Part shown: positions 45,845 to 54,005 of the stretch, piece after piece
Layout of the letters: each line of letters begins with the position of its first letter
Numbering within the stretch: position 1 is the stretch's first letter
Assembly (NCBI GenBank): GCA_025350705.1
Contig: JANXXH010000061.1
Coordinates: 1-54,345, forward strand
DNA: 54,345 nt
From: Gallionella sp.
GTDB lineage: Bacteria > Pseudomonadota > Gammaproteobacteria > Burkholderiales > Gallionellaceae
Direction: 5' to 3'
Made by a program: the position numbers and the translations under genes
Notes under the pieces: model-generated
Told to the model about the DNA's origin: nothing
What the model saw: the letters and a program-made list of their open reading frames with translations, nothing else
Database searches by the model: none

Positions 45845-47271
45845 TGAACATTAAAGCTATTCGGCTTCAAAACTTCCGCGGATTTCAAGACGCTCGCATT
45901 GAACTGAAGCCACTCACTGTTTTGATAGGGCCAAACAGCGCTGGCAAATCTTCCTTTGGACAGGCGCTGGCTGCTTTGTCTTATGCGCACAAGGCTTATG
46001 CTTCAACGCCACAAGCCTCATTATCACCACCACCCAATGATGTTGATGAATGGCCAGTCGATCTCGGAAAAACGAGCGATTTGAGAACGGAAGGCACGTT
46101 AGGCCCGGTCAAAATAGAACTGGAAACCACTGGAGGTCTTGTTGAGCTCGGCTTCGGAGGAATGCTCCACACTGATGAACTTCTCTTGAGCTACATTGCT
46201 CATCCAAGTGGAGAACCAAGTGCAACTGAAAAACCAATCTACCAAACAGCAGCAAACGTCCCTCAAGGGCAGATTAGTGGCGTAGTACCGGTCGAGGGTG
46301 CGTTCCATAAAACCAGCTCAGCCACCGATTTAAAACAGGTTATCCAGATAAAAAAAACCGACGAACAGACGTGGCGGGAAGATACAACTCAAGTTTCTGT
46401 CATCCTTGACGGCCTGATAGTGAAGGCAGTTCAGCACATGACCGGCACGCCAAGAGTTTTAAGTGGTGCGGCCAGCAGTATTTTACGTTCGTTCCTCGAT
46501 AAACTAACCTACTTACGCGCAAATCGGAAACGACCAACCCGAGGATATAAGGACGGGACTCACAGATATCAGCCCATCGGTTATAGCGGGGAGTGGGCGC
46601 CATCTATTCTTCTTGATAGAGGATCGGATAAAGTTAAATATGCTGAACCCCCAGCAATTCCGAACAGCATTGATGAGGCTCGAAAAAGTGACACTGAATG
46701 GAAAGCAAAGCACGAAACACTTAGCAATGCACTGAATGCATGGCTATTACGACTTGAGATTGCCTCGCATGTTGAGATTGTTCCATCATCAGGAGTAAGC
46801 AAAGATTTACAAATGCGCGTTTCACCAAAGGGGCAATCGAAACATGACATAACGGAAATTGGGTTTGGTGTCAGCCAAGTTATTCCTGTGCTGATAGCGG
46901 GCCTTCTTCAGCCCGAGGATAGTCTGCTCATTGTCGACCTACCAGAGGCGCATTTACATCCAAGACCACAGAGTGATATCGCAGACTTCTTTTGTTCGCT
47001 TGCATTGTCTGGACGAACTGCTCTCGTAGAGACACATTCAGAAATGTTCTTTCACCGATTGCGACTTCGTGCTGCACAGGATCCTAGCTTGATGGATAAG
47101 ATTGCAGTATATTTTATTGATCCACCGAAGGACGGAGTTTGCAGGCCCCCTCGACCAGTGGGCTTGGGATACGAGGAGGAGCTTCACTGGCCGGAACGAT
47201 TCCTCGAAGAGGCCTACGAAACGGAAATTCAAATCAATGCCGTAAGGCGAGCACGTGATTCCAATTCATGA
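45844..47271 (+). CDS. OLD/DUF3696-like AAA-type ATPase
   Basis: A 475-aa SMC/ABC-like ATPase. It opens with IKAIRLQNFRGFQDARIEL and Walker A GPNSAGKS (29-36). Near the end are the ABC-signature-like FGVSQVIPVL (341-350), Walker B LLIVDLPEAHLHP (361-373) and ETHSEMFFHRL (396-406). The last ~45 residues (ELHWPERFLEEAYETEIQIN) look like DUF3696. No TOPRIM nuclease domain is present, unlike full OLD proteins. Similar ATPases act as sensors in several phage-defence systems (Gabija, Septu, retron-linked). It is coupled to both neighbours, by a one-base and a four-base overlap. Confidence 0.88.
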   Translation: MNIKAIRLQNFRGFQDARIELKPLTVLIGPNSAGKSSFGQALAALSYAHKAYASTPQASLSPPPNDVDEWPVDLGKTSDLRTEGTLGPVKIELETTGGLVELGFGGMLHTDELLLSYIAHPSGEPSATEKPIYQTAANVPQGQISGVVPVEGAFHKTSSATDLKQVIQIKKTDEQTWREDTTQVSVILDGLIVKAVQHMTGTPRVLSGAASSILRSFLDKLTYLRANRKRPTRGYKDGTHRYQPIGYSGEWAPSILLDRGSDKVKYAEPPAIPNSIDEARKSDTEWKAKHETLSNALNAWLLRLEIASHVEIVPSSGVSKDLQMRVSPKGQSKHDITEIGFGVSQVIPVLIAGLLQPEDSLLIVDLPEAHLHPRPQSDIADFFCSLALSGRTALVETHSEMFFHRLRLRAAQDPSLMDKIAVYFIDPPKDGVCRPPRPVGLGYEEELHWPERFLEEAYETEIQINAVRRARDSNS

Positions 47272-48194
47272 CGAGGTTGCTGCTCGACTATCCATGGCCT
47301 CTTGAAGCGGGACTCGGCCCAGATGAAGGACCTCAAAATGTACTTCGTGATTATCTCCATCTCTTGGAAAGAACTAAATTAACCGCTGTGCGGTTCATTG
47401 AGGAAGAAGAGTGTGTTGCTTTTTGGGAATCTCTCGAAGGACGTAAAGGACGCGGCAGATTCAGTTTAATTCTCAGACTCATTGACCATTGCAAACGAAA
47501 TTTAGACAGCGTTTGCCGTGCAACGCCGAACCCACTCGCACCGCCCAACCTTCGAGAAGGTTGGAAGCGTGCACTTCGAGATGAATTAGGTGGCCTTACG
47601 GACTGGCGCAACCCGCAGATCGTTGTTCCAATAATACGGCGATCAGATTGGAATTTAGCTGCAAATGAGGTAGAAATTTTCTGTGAGCCATGCGGGGATC
47701 AGCCGGAATTTTCACATCATTGCGTTCTAGTGAATCTTGAGAATTATGCTGTACATCCGTTTGCAATACCAGACCTCGACCCATGGGATGTTCGTTGCAC
47801 TGCGCCAAATGGAGAGCACCCCTGCTACTTACCGAACCCATTAATACCTGATAACGACCCTTTGCAGAATAATTTTCGTCGAGTTCCAGTTGCGCAAATC
47901 TGCGATGAACTCGAGGAAGCATGCAGAAGAGGATGGCAAGTCAACGGTAAGTGTTTTTATATACCGCCTCTTGAGTGGCGACCTGAGTCTATTTCTCAAG
48001 CTACCTGGCGGGAAGGCCGAGCATTTCCTCATGAATTTTCAAGAGAGCGTCAACAGACTGGGTACAGGGATTTTGAAGGAAGGATTTGGTTGTGGCATAA
48101 AGGGCGGGGAGGGCATAAAGGCGAAGACCACTGGGACGTACAGAAGGGCGGAAAAGATTACATCAAAGTGAAACACACTGGTGAACCGCTTTAA
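47268..48194 (+). CDS. Unknown 308-aa protein with a toxin-like C-terminus (candidate effector)
   Basis: The family is not recognised. The start overlaps the ATPase stop by four bases (ATGA), which argues that the two form one unit. The N-terminal half is helical. The middle carries cysteine pairs (EIFCEPCGDQP) and many aromatic residues. The last ~45 residues (YRDFEGRIWLWHKG, then EDHWDVQKGGKDYIKVKHTG) have the small, basic, Trp/His-rich look of C-terminal RNase toxin domains such as colicin E3-like ones. That resemblance is by eye only. It ends head-on against the E1 gene with overlapping stop codons. Confidence 0.6.
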   Translation: MTRLLLDYPWPLEAGLGPDEGPQNVLRDYLHLLERTKLTAVRFIEEEECVAFWESLEGRKGRGRFSLILRLIDHCKRNLDSVCRATPNPLAPPNLREGWKRALRDELGGLTDWRNPQIVVPIIRRSDWNLAANEVEIFCEPCGDQPEFSHHCVLVNLENYAVHPFAIPDLDPWDVRCTAPNGEHPCYLPNPLIPDNDPLQNNFRRVPVAQICDELEEACRRGWQVNGKCFYIPPLEWRPESISQATWREGRAFPHEFSRERQQTGYRDFEGRIWLWHKGRGGHKGEDHWDVQKGGKDYIKVKHTGEPL

Positions 48195-49666
48195 TCTGGC
48201 ACCCCCCACTTCTTTCGATATGCACTCTGATAATCTGGGTCACCGCATATACAGCCTTTCTCACGTGCCCGCGGCTTCCCCCAGATTAGAGGCGGCGGAC
48301 GCAAAACGTCATCCCAAGAAATCAGGGGCTCTGGCTGTGAAAGTGCCGCAAGTTTCGGTTGAGTTCGCTTCACTAGTTCGGCAGCCATAAGAATGCCTGC
48401 GAGCGCCGATTGGTGCGCGAGTGGCACTGTTTCCACTTTACCAACGCCAGTAACATCGAGCGGCACAGCCCCACACACCACGTCCGTGTAGATGTCACCT
48501 AAAGACTTATTGAGCCACGGTTTCAATACGGACTCTTTTACTCCAAGCGAATTCGCTACGATTTTAATGTCATCACTGGAAAGTGGCTGGCGGCTAACCC
48601 AGAGAAGAGCTGCACGGTCATGTGGCAGACCCAAGGCTTTTGCCGCTTGCTCGACTGCTGAAGTCCCCTGCCCATGTGGATGATAGAGACAGGCTAGGCA
48701 GGCGGCATCTCGGGAGAAGATATGCCAAGATGTACCGAGTGCTTGGTCGCCCGTCCATCCATTAATAACAAGCCGTGGCAACATTGCTTGAGCTGATCGG
48801 CGGCCTTCCACGTTGTCAACCGATATGACCGTCACAGGGATATCGATAGCACCTTGAGTCTCAACAAATTGTTCGAGCGTTGACTGCATCGTCTCGATAG
48901 TTAATTTCGTCTCGGAGAGAGCCACCTGACCCAGCAAAACTTTCGAACGCCCAACATCTGCAAAAGTGGTTAGCGCATAACGCTGAAGATTAGAAAGCGT
49001 GACCTCTTCACCGTCGACAAGCCAGAGTCGCCCTTGTATTTGAGTGTCTCGCGAGAGAGCCCACAATGCAGCATTACCCACGGCACCTACGCCGACAAAG
49101 AGTACATTGCCTATGTCAGAGTCTGCGAGCTTTAGATTAGCTCCAGTGCTTTCATCGTAGTTAAGCAACGACACAGAAACATCTCGCTCGGCTTCGCTTT
49201 TAAGAAATACGCGCCTAAATAGATCTGCACACGCTAAAGCTGCCGCCGCTCCGGCGGAATATGGGTTCGATGGCCCATCGTGCTGCGAGGATATGTGATT
49301 GACGCGAGCGACCCATCCACTCGCGCTTGGGAAAATCGCGCCTTCTGCTATGGCTGAGCCGATGCATATTGTTGTCGAATCGGGCGAGCTTTTTACTAAT
49401 CCAATTTTTGGATTGATCTCTAAAGCGAGCTTGCACAACTCTGCAACGAGTTTTTCGTCCGGCCCCGAAATGGCAATTTTCGGATAAAGTCTAGCCAGCA
49501 AATTGGTTGATAGTTCGGCGATCCAGATATCATTCTCATTGGGATTCGGGCCACATCGAATACCGACGACGACCTTTGCTAATGCCAAAGTCAGCGATTG
49601 TCTTGAAATGGATAAGTGGCCGCCGAGCGCACCGTATACGCGTTCAAAAAAAGGTGCCAGTGCCAT
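48191..49666 (-). CDS. ThiF/E1-like ubiquitin-activating enzyme
   Basis: A 491-aa protein in two parts. Residues 1-~180 are an N-terminal region with no motif I recognise. Residues ~185-491 are a ThiF/MoeB/E1 adenylation domain: LFVGVGAVGNAALWALS (nucleotide loop, 189-205), LVDGEEVTLSNLQRY (Asp218, Asn226, Arg229) and GRSKVLLG (Lys242). Zinc ligands are likely Cys323/Cys326 (ACLAC) and Cys472/Cys474 (GCICGDPDY). Cys398 in DVVCGAVPL could be the thioester cysteine. It should adenylate the Ubl C-terminus. The start codon directly follows the E2-like stop codon. Confidence 0.9.
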   Translation of the reverse strand: MALAPFFERVYGALGGHLSISRQSLTLALAKVVVGIRCGPNPNENDIWIAELSTNLLARLYPKIAISGPDEKLVAELCKLALEINPKIGLVKSSPDSTTICIGSAIAEGAIFPSASGWVARVNHISSQHDGPSNPYSAGAAAALACADLFRRVFLKSEAERDVSVSLLNYDESTGANLKLADSDIGNVLFVGVGAVGNAALWALSRDTQIQGRLWLVDGEEVTLSNLQRYALTTFADVGRSKVLLGQVALSETKLTIETMQSTLEQFVETQGAIDIPVTVISVDNVEGRRSAQAMLPRLVINGWTGDQALGTSWHIFSRDAACLACLYHPHGQGTSAVEQAAKALGLPHDRAALLWVSRQPLSSDDIKIVANSLGVKESVLKPWLNKSLGDIYTDVVCGAVPLDVTGVGKVETVPLAHQSALAGILMAAELVKRTQPKLAALSQPEPLISWDDVLRPPPLIWGKPRAREKGCICGDPDYQSAYRKKWGVPD

Positions 49667-50332
49667 TCAGGCCTTCTCCTCTGCATTCCATTGAACCTGA
49701 AGTCCAGTGGGATGTGGGGCTAGCATGGGGCGAACTATATCGATGCTCACTCGCCACAGCGACATCACAATAGAAAAAAGGCTCATTTCATTTCGATATA
49801 GCAGCCATTCATCGCCAGAATGTTGAGGATGCTCGTGATATTCCCTGATACCACGCAGACAAAGGAAGGGCTTGTGGGTAGTTGGATGTTCGTCTAGCAA
49901 AACAAGGTGTGCTTGCCGGTCTTTTTCATACTCGAGAGCACGAAACATAGTGCCATATGACAGGAGTTCATCTGTCCATGGATTGCGGAATTCCAATGAA
50001 GGTGCTCGCAGGTCATAATCCGTAAGATCGAATCGTGCTTTGAAAGCTTGCGCTGAAATGCTCGGAACTACGGCAACGGCCATCGAGATTGCGCCTGGAG
50101 GCAAGCCTGGTGGCAGTTCGATATCGCTGGGTTGTTGTGTTGCCAAAACTACTTGCAACGGGTGACGCGGAACAAAAACTAACTCAACAATTGGATAGGT
50201 TGGGATGCCGAATAAAAAAATACCACGATGTTGTAGTTCAGCTTGATGATCAGCTAACCGCTTTACTTCGCGCTCAAACTTGAGCCGACTAACCTCAGGG
50301 TCTACTCTGGTCAACGCCGCCTGCCCCAACAC
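49667..50332 (-). CDS. E2-position protein with C/E/H/H motif (predicted metal-binding or E2-like)
   Basis: A protein of up to 221 aa placed between Ubl and E1, where bacterial Ubl operons carry the conjugating enzyme. The N-terminal half has an E2-like strand pattern with a proline-rich loop (IPTYPIVELVFVPRHP, IELPPGLPPGAISM). The conserved core FLCLRGIREYHEHPQHSGDE gives Cys158-x5-Glu164-x-His166-x-His168, with His171 close behind. This matches the CEHH signature of a predicted metal-binding family linked to Ubl loci, so Cys158 may be a metal ligand or a catalytic cysteine. The start is GTG at 50332, inside the Ubl gene; the exact codon is uncertain. Confidence 0.75.
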   Translation of the reverse strand: MLGQAALTRVDPEVSRLKFEREVKRLADHQAELQHRGIFLFGIPTYPIVELVFVPRHPLQVVLATQQPSDIELPPGLPPGAISMAVAVVPSISAQAFKARFDLTDYDLRAPSLEFRNPWTDELLSYGTMFRALEYEKDRQAHLVLLDEHPTTHKPFLCLRGIREYHEHPQHSGDEWLLYRNEMSLFSIVMSLWRVSIDIVRPMLAPHPTGLQVQWNAEEKA

Positions 50333-50576
50333 GTAGGCTTAGAAAGAGCCGAACCCCTTCAAGTAAGCCAATATCTTTAGGTGTGCGATGCTTCTCGAGC
50401 AGCACGCCACTAGCATCACGGACTTCCCATTCGTCAGGTGGGCGGCCTGTATTATTGCTCTCAGCAAGCGCACGTTGCACAGCTTCCATGAGCGGCGCGT
50501 TTATGTTCGACTCAATGGGATAGTCTTGCCCATTGATGATAAAGATGATCTTTATCTTATGGTTCTTTTCTGCCAC
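50295..50576 (-). CDS. Ubiquitin-like protein (DUF2604-type) with C-terminal diglycine
   Basis: A 93-aa single ubiquitin-like domain: IKIIFIINGQDYPIESNINA, the helix AVQRALAESNNTGRPPDEWE, and GLLEGVRLFLSLRVGAGG. The pattern fits DUF2604 proteins. The diglycine (Gly86-Gly87) is followed by six residues (VDQSRP), so it must be cut to expose the active C-terminus, presumably by the JAB peptidase. It starts at GTG with AAGGGG six bases upstream. The 3' end overlaps the E2-like gene by 38 bases. Confidence 0.88.
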   Translation of the reverse strand: MAEKNHKIKIIFIINGQDYPIESNINAPLMEAVQRALAESNNTGRPPDEWEVRDASGVLLEKHRTPKDIGLLEGVRLFLSLRVGAGGVDQSRP

Positions 50577-50795
50577 CTCGAACCCCTTAATAACTCGTTA
50601 ATTGCAATTGTAATTTATTTTTATACTCTGAGCACAGTTTTCAATGGCACGAAATATCGTAATTCACCTCCATCGTTTAGATGGGCAGCAATGTACTGGA
50701 GTCGAATTGTTTTAGCTACCTGCGCTAAAGGATACGCCATCTGCTCAGTGCAGAAGCAGACAGTCGATAGCAATAATATCTAGTCGTCTGCCACC

Positions 50796-50836
50796 GTCCG
50801 CTAAGGCCGATTATGTAGACCGCTCGATTATGTGGA
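50796..50836. repeat. RIT left inverted repeat
   Basis: Pairs with 53965-54005 over 41 bases with two mismatches. It contains two tandem copies of GATTATGT(A/G)GA, separated by 16 bases from start to start, which are probable recombinase binding sites. A third copy in inverted orientation (CACATAATC) lies at 50898-50906 at the end of the last recombinase gene. Confidence 0.9.
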
Positions 50837-50851
50837 TTTGATTCTGATGAT

Positions 50852-50886
50852 ACGCGCCAATCGCTGATGGGCAGAGGTTGGCGCGT
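50852..50886 (-). terminator. Hairpin behind the recombinase operon
   Basis: ACGCGCCAA (50852-50860) and TTGGCGCGT (50878-50886) form a perfect 9-bp stem with a 17-base loop, about 20 bases behind the last stop codon. There is no long T run on the transcribed side, so it could be a terminator or a recombination site. Confidence 0.45.
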
Positions 50887-50904
50887 TATTTGCACTTCAC
50901 ATAA

Positions 50905-51918
50905 TCAAAGCATTTTTAGAAAGTTGATCAATGTGTCAGGCGCACGGTAGCGTTGTATCTTAACGTCTGGCTCGTGAAGCTTGGACAAGGCTCGTTCCTT
51001 CATTGTCAGATCAGCCTCAACGTAATGATGTGTAGTTTCCGGACTCTCGTGGCCGAGCCAGAGTGCGATGACGCTGATATCGACACCAGCCTGCAACAAG
51101 TGCATCGCCGTAGTGTGGCGGATCGTATGTGGCGAGACATGCTGTTGTACCAGACGGGGATGTTGCTCCGAGGCCGTTCGTACCGCCAGTATCAGTCGCT
51201 TCGTCACATTCGAGCGCGTCATTGTGTTTCCGTCGTGACTTGGCAGCAACGTTGATGTTGCTTCGAACTGGCGATTGAAACGCAACCAGGCTCGCACTAT
51301 CTTCACAGTCGAATGCCACAGTGGCACGCTCCGCTGCTTTCTGCCCTTGCCGTGGAGATGGACGCAGGCGGCACTATCATCAAGTACCACGTCGCTAACC
51401 TTGACTCCGATGATCTCCGATACGCGCGCCCCAGTGTTGTACATCAGCAGAAACAGCACATGATCCCGTTGACTCAGCCATGACTCGCCCGGTGTGCCGA
51501 TTACCGTCATCATCTCCTCGCGCGACAGATAGCCGAACATAGGTCGCTCGAATCTCTTTACCGGAACCCCCAAGGCACGCTCTATTACCTGGAGCGATGC
51601 CACGTCACGATGCCCCGCAAATTTCAGAAACGAGCGCAGCGCCGCCAATCTCGCATTGCGGCTGCGCACAGAATTGTGCCTCTGGCGTTCCAGATGATCG
51701 AGGAAGTCCATGATCAATTCCGGTGTGATATCCGCCAACGCTATGGACTCTGGCGACTTGCTCAAACGTACCTCGGCAAAGTTGAGAAACAGAACGAAAC
51801 CATCCCGATAGACAGCAATGGTCTGCGGGCTAAGTGCCCGTTGCTGGGTCAGGTACTCAGTGAAGTAGGCTTGTACAATCGCAGCAAATGACGGTGGGGA
51901 ACTAATGCGCTTACTCAT
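50905..51918 (-). CDS. RIT tyrosine recombinase, third gene
   Basis: A 337-aa XerC/D-like recombinase with an N-terminal SAM-like core-binding domain (YFTEYLTQQRALSPQTIAVY). Catalytic residues are Arg in NTGARVSEIIG, Lys in HGKGRKQRSVPL, His-x-x-Arg in SPHTIRHTTAMHL, His in LGHESPETTHHY and the terminal Tyr. The ATG has GGAGG five bases upstream and overlaps the second gene by eight bases. It corresponds to RitC. Confidence 0.92.
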   Translation of the reverse strand: MSKRISSPPSFAAIVQAYFTEYLTQQRALSPQTIAVYRDGFVLFLNFAEVRLSKSPESIALADITPELIMDFLDHLERQRHNSVRSRNARLAALRSFLKFAGHRDVASLQVIERALGVPVKRFERPMFGYLSREEMMTVIGTPGESWLSQRDHVLFLLMYNTGARVSEIIGVKVSDVVLDDSAACVHLHGKGRKQRSVPLWHSTVKIVRAWLRFNRQFEATSTLLPSHDGNTMTRSNVTKRLILAVRTASEQHPRLVQQHVSPHTIRHTTAMHLLQAGVDISVIALWLGHESPETTHHYVEADLTMKERALSKLHEPDVKIQRYRAPDTLINFLKML

Positions 51919-52885
51919 CGCAGCCTCCTGCCATGTTAGCGTATCGCTCGAATTTTCCGCCGGCCAAAGCCATCAGTTCCGGTACAGCCGTCAGATACCA
52001 ATAGGTATAAAAGATCTCGGCATGGCCCATATAGGTCGATAGCGCCAGCATCATCTGATCAATGTCGGTGCCATCGGCATGCCAGAGCATCATGCGCCTG
52101 ACCGCAAAAGTGTGGCGCAGGTCATGCAGACGTGGTGCTGCGTGACCGCCACGATTTACCCAGTTCAGACTGTCGCGCAGCATGTTGAATACACGATGAA
52201 CCTGACGTCCGCAGAGAGGTTCCCCAAGTCGTCGACCACGACTGCTAATCAGGAATGGCATCTCAGCGGTGGTAGAAACGTGCCGTACACGTTGCCGGCG
52301 GTATTTCATCAATGCGGCAACTGCAGTTGGGTGAATTGGTAACTGGCGTGACTTGGCAAACTTGGTTTGCCGGATGGTGAGAATTCCAAGCTTGAGATCG
52401 ACATCGGTGTCACGCAGATGGATGGCTTCCGAAACTCGCAGACCGGTCGAGGCCATCAGGCCAAACAGGGTTTCATAGGTTGCAGGTCGAATACTGCCCG
52501 GAGGTCCAATCTGGCGGGTTGCTGCGAGCAATTGGACGATTTCCTCATCATGGAAGATGTGTGGGGCAACACGGCCTGCCTCAGGACCGAAGACCAATTC
52601 ATCTGGAACTTCTGTCTCCGGTTCGAACTGCTTCAGGTAACGCGCGAAATGGCGAACTCTGGCAAGCCGGGTAGCCCAAGTTGCTGGCGTTTCATGGTGC
52701 CATTTATCATGGCGTGCCCACTCGATCATGATATCGGCTGTGAGTGGTCCATGGTGATGCTGAGCATCAACGTAGTGGGCAAATCCAGCCAGCAATGTGT
52801 CGCGAGAGCGCAGTTCAAAGCCAAGTAGCCGCCGCTCTGCAAGATAGTCGGTGATCCGTTTCTGTAAGCTGACTCGCGCTCTCAT
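51911..52885 (-). CDS. RIT tyrosine recombinase, second gene
   Basis: A 324-aa recombinase starting with MRARVSLQKRITDYL. Catalytic Arg in STGLRVSEAIHL, Lys in TKFAKSRQLPI, His-x-x-Arg in HDLRHTFAVRRM, His in YMGHAEIFYTYWYL and a Tyr from that segment. The ATG at 52885 follows GGGGAG and overlaps the first gene's stop as ATGA; an upstream GTG at 52903 is less likely. It corresponds to RitB. Confidence 0.92.
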   Translation of the reverse strand: MRARVSLQKRITDYLAERRLLGFELRSRDTLLAGFAHYVDAQHHHGPLTADIMIEWARHDKWHHETPATWATRLARVRHFARYLKQFEPETEVPDELVFGPEAGRVAPHIFHDEEIVQLLAATRQIGPPGSIRPATYETLFGLMASTGLRVSEAIHLRDTDVDLKLGILTIRQTKFAKSRQLPIHPTAVAALMKYRRQRVRHVSTTAEMPFLISSRGRRLGEPLCGRQVHRVFNMLRDSLNWVNRGGHAAPRLHDLRHTFAVRRMMLWHADGTDIDQMMLALSTYMGHAEIFYTYWYLTAVPELMALAGGKFERYANMAGGCDE

Positions 52886-53841
52886 GATGTGCTCCCCGGC
52901 CACGGCAGGGCAACCGCTGCCAACTTCGGCGTGTCGAGCTTGGCGTAAATCAGTGTGGTGCTCAACGAGCGGTGACGCAGCAGGTCGGCGACTTCTTTGA
53001 GTGAACTGCCGTTCTCAACCAAACGACAGGCAAAGGCGTGGCGCAGCGCGTGCGAACGTGCATGCTTCAGGCCGATGCGCTTATACGCCCATCGGATCAC
53101 ACCTCGAACTGCACCTGCAGTCATTGGTAGATCATGACCCCCAAGATAAGGAACGAAGATCGAAGTGTTAGCAGTACGAGGTCTCTCGTTTTGGAGATAA
53201 TCTGCCAATGCTTGTCCGGCTTCCATTGGCAAAGGCAAAATGTCCTGCCGCAGCGATTTCGTTCCACGTAAGGTTACGATTCCAGTACGCCAGTCGATGT
53301 CGCTAATCTTCAAGTTGGCGATCTCGCACGACCGCAGCCCCATATCCAATGCGCAACGAATGATGGCGTAACCGCGCTTCGGCCAACGAAGATCGTCGGT
53401 GAATGAGTTCAGCAGGAGTTCAATCTCGTCCGGCTTGAGCGCGCGTGGCAATGACGCCAGCTTCCAGTGGACGGGATTTAGAATAACTGCGGTGAGCTTG
53501 ACTACTGAGTCGCCACAGATCGCCCGATAGCGAAAGTAGCTACGTAGCGCCGCTGTGTAACGCGATGCATTGGAAGCTGTCCTGCGCGCCTCCAATTGGC
53601 TGGAAAGGAATTGGCGAACGTCATCGGCTTGCAACCTCGATATGTTGAGGGGGCGCCCCTTAAACTTCTGTCTCAGCAACAAGCCCGCGACGTAAAGGCG
53701 GCCCTTGCGCGTACCAGCCGCCAATCCTCTTACGTCACGCAGATGTTCATCGTAACGGCGTAGTTCGTCAGTAATATGTGCCGAGAATGTTTCAGATGAC
53801 CAAGCCTTCGGCGTAGCCCGGCGGGTTGAAATGGATTTCAT
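52882..53841 (-). CDS. RIT tyrosine recombinase, first gene
   Basis: A 319-aa recombinase starting with MKSISTRRATPKAW. Catalytic Arg in DMGLRSCEIANL, Lys in RGTKSLRQDILPL, His-x-x-Arg in SHALRHAFACRL, His in LLRHRSLSTTLIY and the final Tyr there. The ATG at 53841 has AAGGAGG six bases upstream, which makes the longer GTG frame from 53868 unlikely. It is the promoter-proximal gene of the trio and corresponds to RitA. Confidence 0.92.
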   Translation of the reverse strand: MKSISTRRATPKAWSSETFSAHITDELRRYDEHLRDVRGLAAGTRKGRLYVAGLLLRQKFKGRPLNISRLQADDVRQFLSSQLEARRTASNASRYTAALRSYFRYRAICGDSVVKLTAVILNPVHWKLASLPRALKPDEIELLLNSFTDDLRWPKRGYAIIRCALDMGLRSCEIANLKISDIDWRTGIVTLRGTKSLRQDILPLPMEAGQALADYLQNERPRTANTSIFVPYLGGHDLPMTAGAVRGVIRWAYKRIGLKHARSHALRHAFACRLVENGSSLKEVADLLRHRSLSTTLIYAKLDTPKLAAVALPWPGSTS

Positions 53842-53964
53842 AATGACCTCCTTAAGTGGGACTACCACTTAAGACGATCATTGAAATTATGTCGAGCTTG
53901 CCGTTACATCAATCGCCGAAAACCCAGAATACACAAGGCATCTCTGACACGCCACATCGAACAG

Positions 53965-54005
53965 TCCACATAATCGAGCGGTCTACATAATCGGCCAAAG
54001 CGGAC
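53965..54005. repeat. RIT right inverted repeat
   Basis: Reverse complement of 50796-50836 with two mismatches. It begins TCCACATAATCGAGCGG and ends GCCAAAGCGGAC. The last bases also belong to the 79-base direct repeat. Confidence 0.9.

Larger units (their letters stand above)
50796..54005 (-). mobile_element. RIT element (recombinase-in-trio)
   Basis: Three consecutive, overlapping tyrosine recombinase genes of about 320-337 aa lie inside 41-bp terminal inverted repeats. Gene order, size and overlap match RIT elements known from many proteobacteria. There is no cargo gene. Its right end coincides with the start of the 79-base direct repeat. The ORFs are intact, so the element may be active. 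Confidence 0.92.

Noticed and set aside
50580-50640. Promoter of the Ubl operon (TTGAAA and TATAAA on the minus strand)
   Set aside because: The spacing is about 13 bases, too short for a normal sigma-70 promoter, so it was not listed as a feature.
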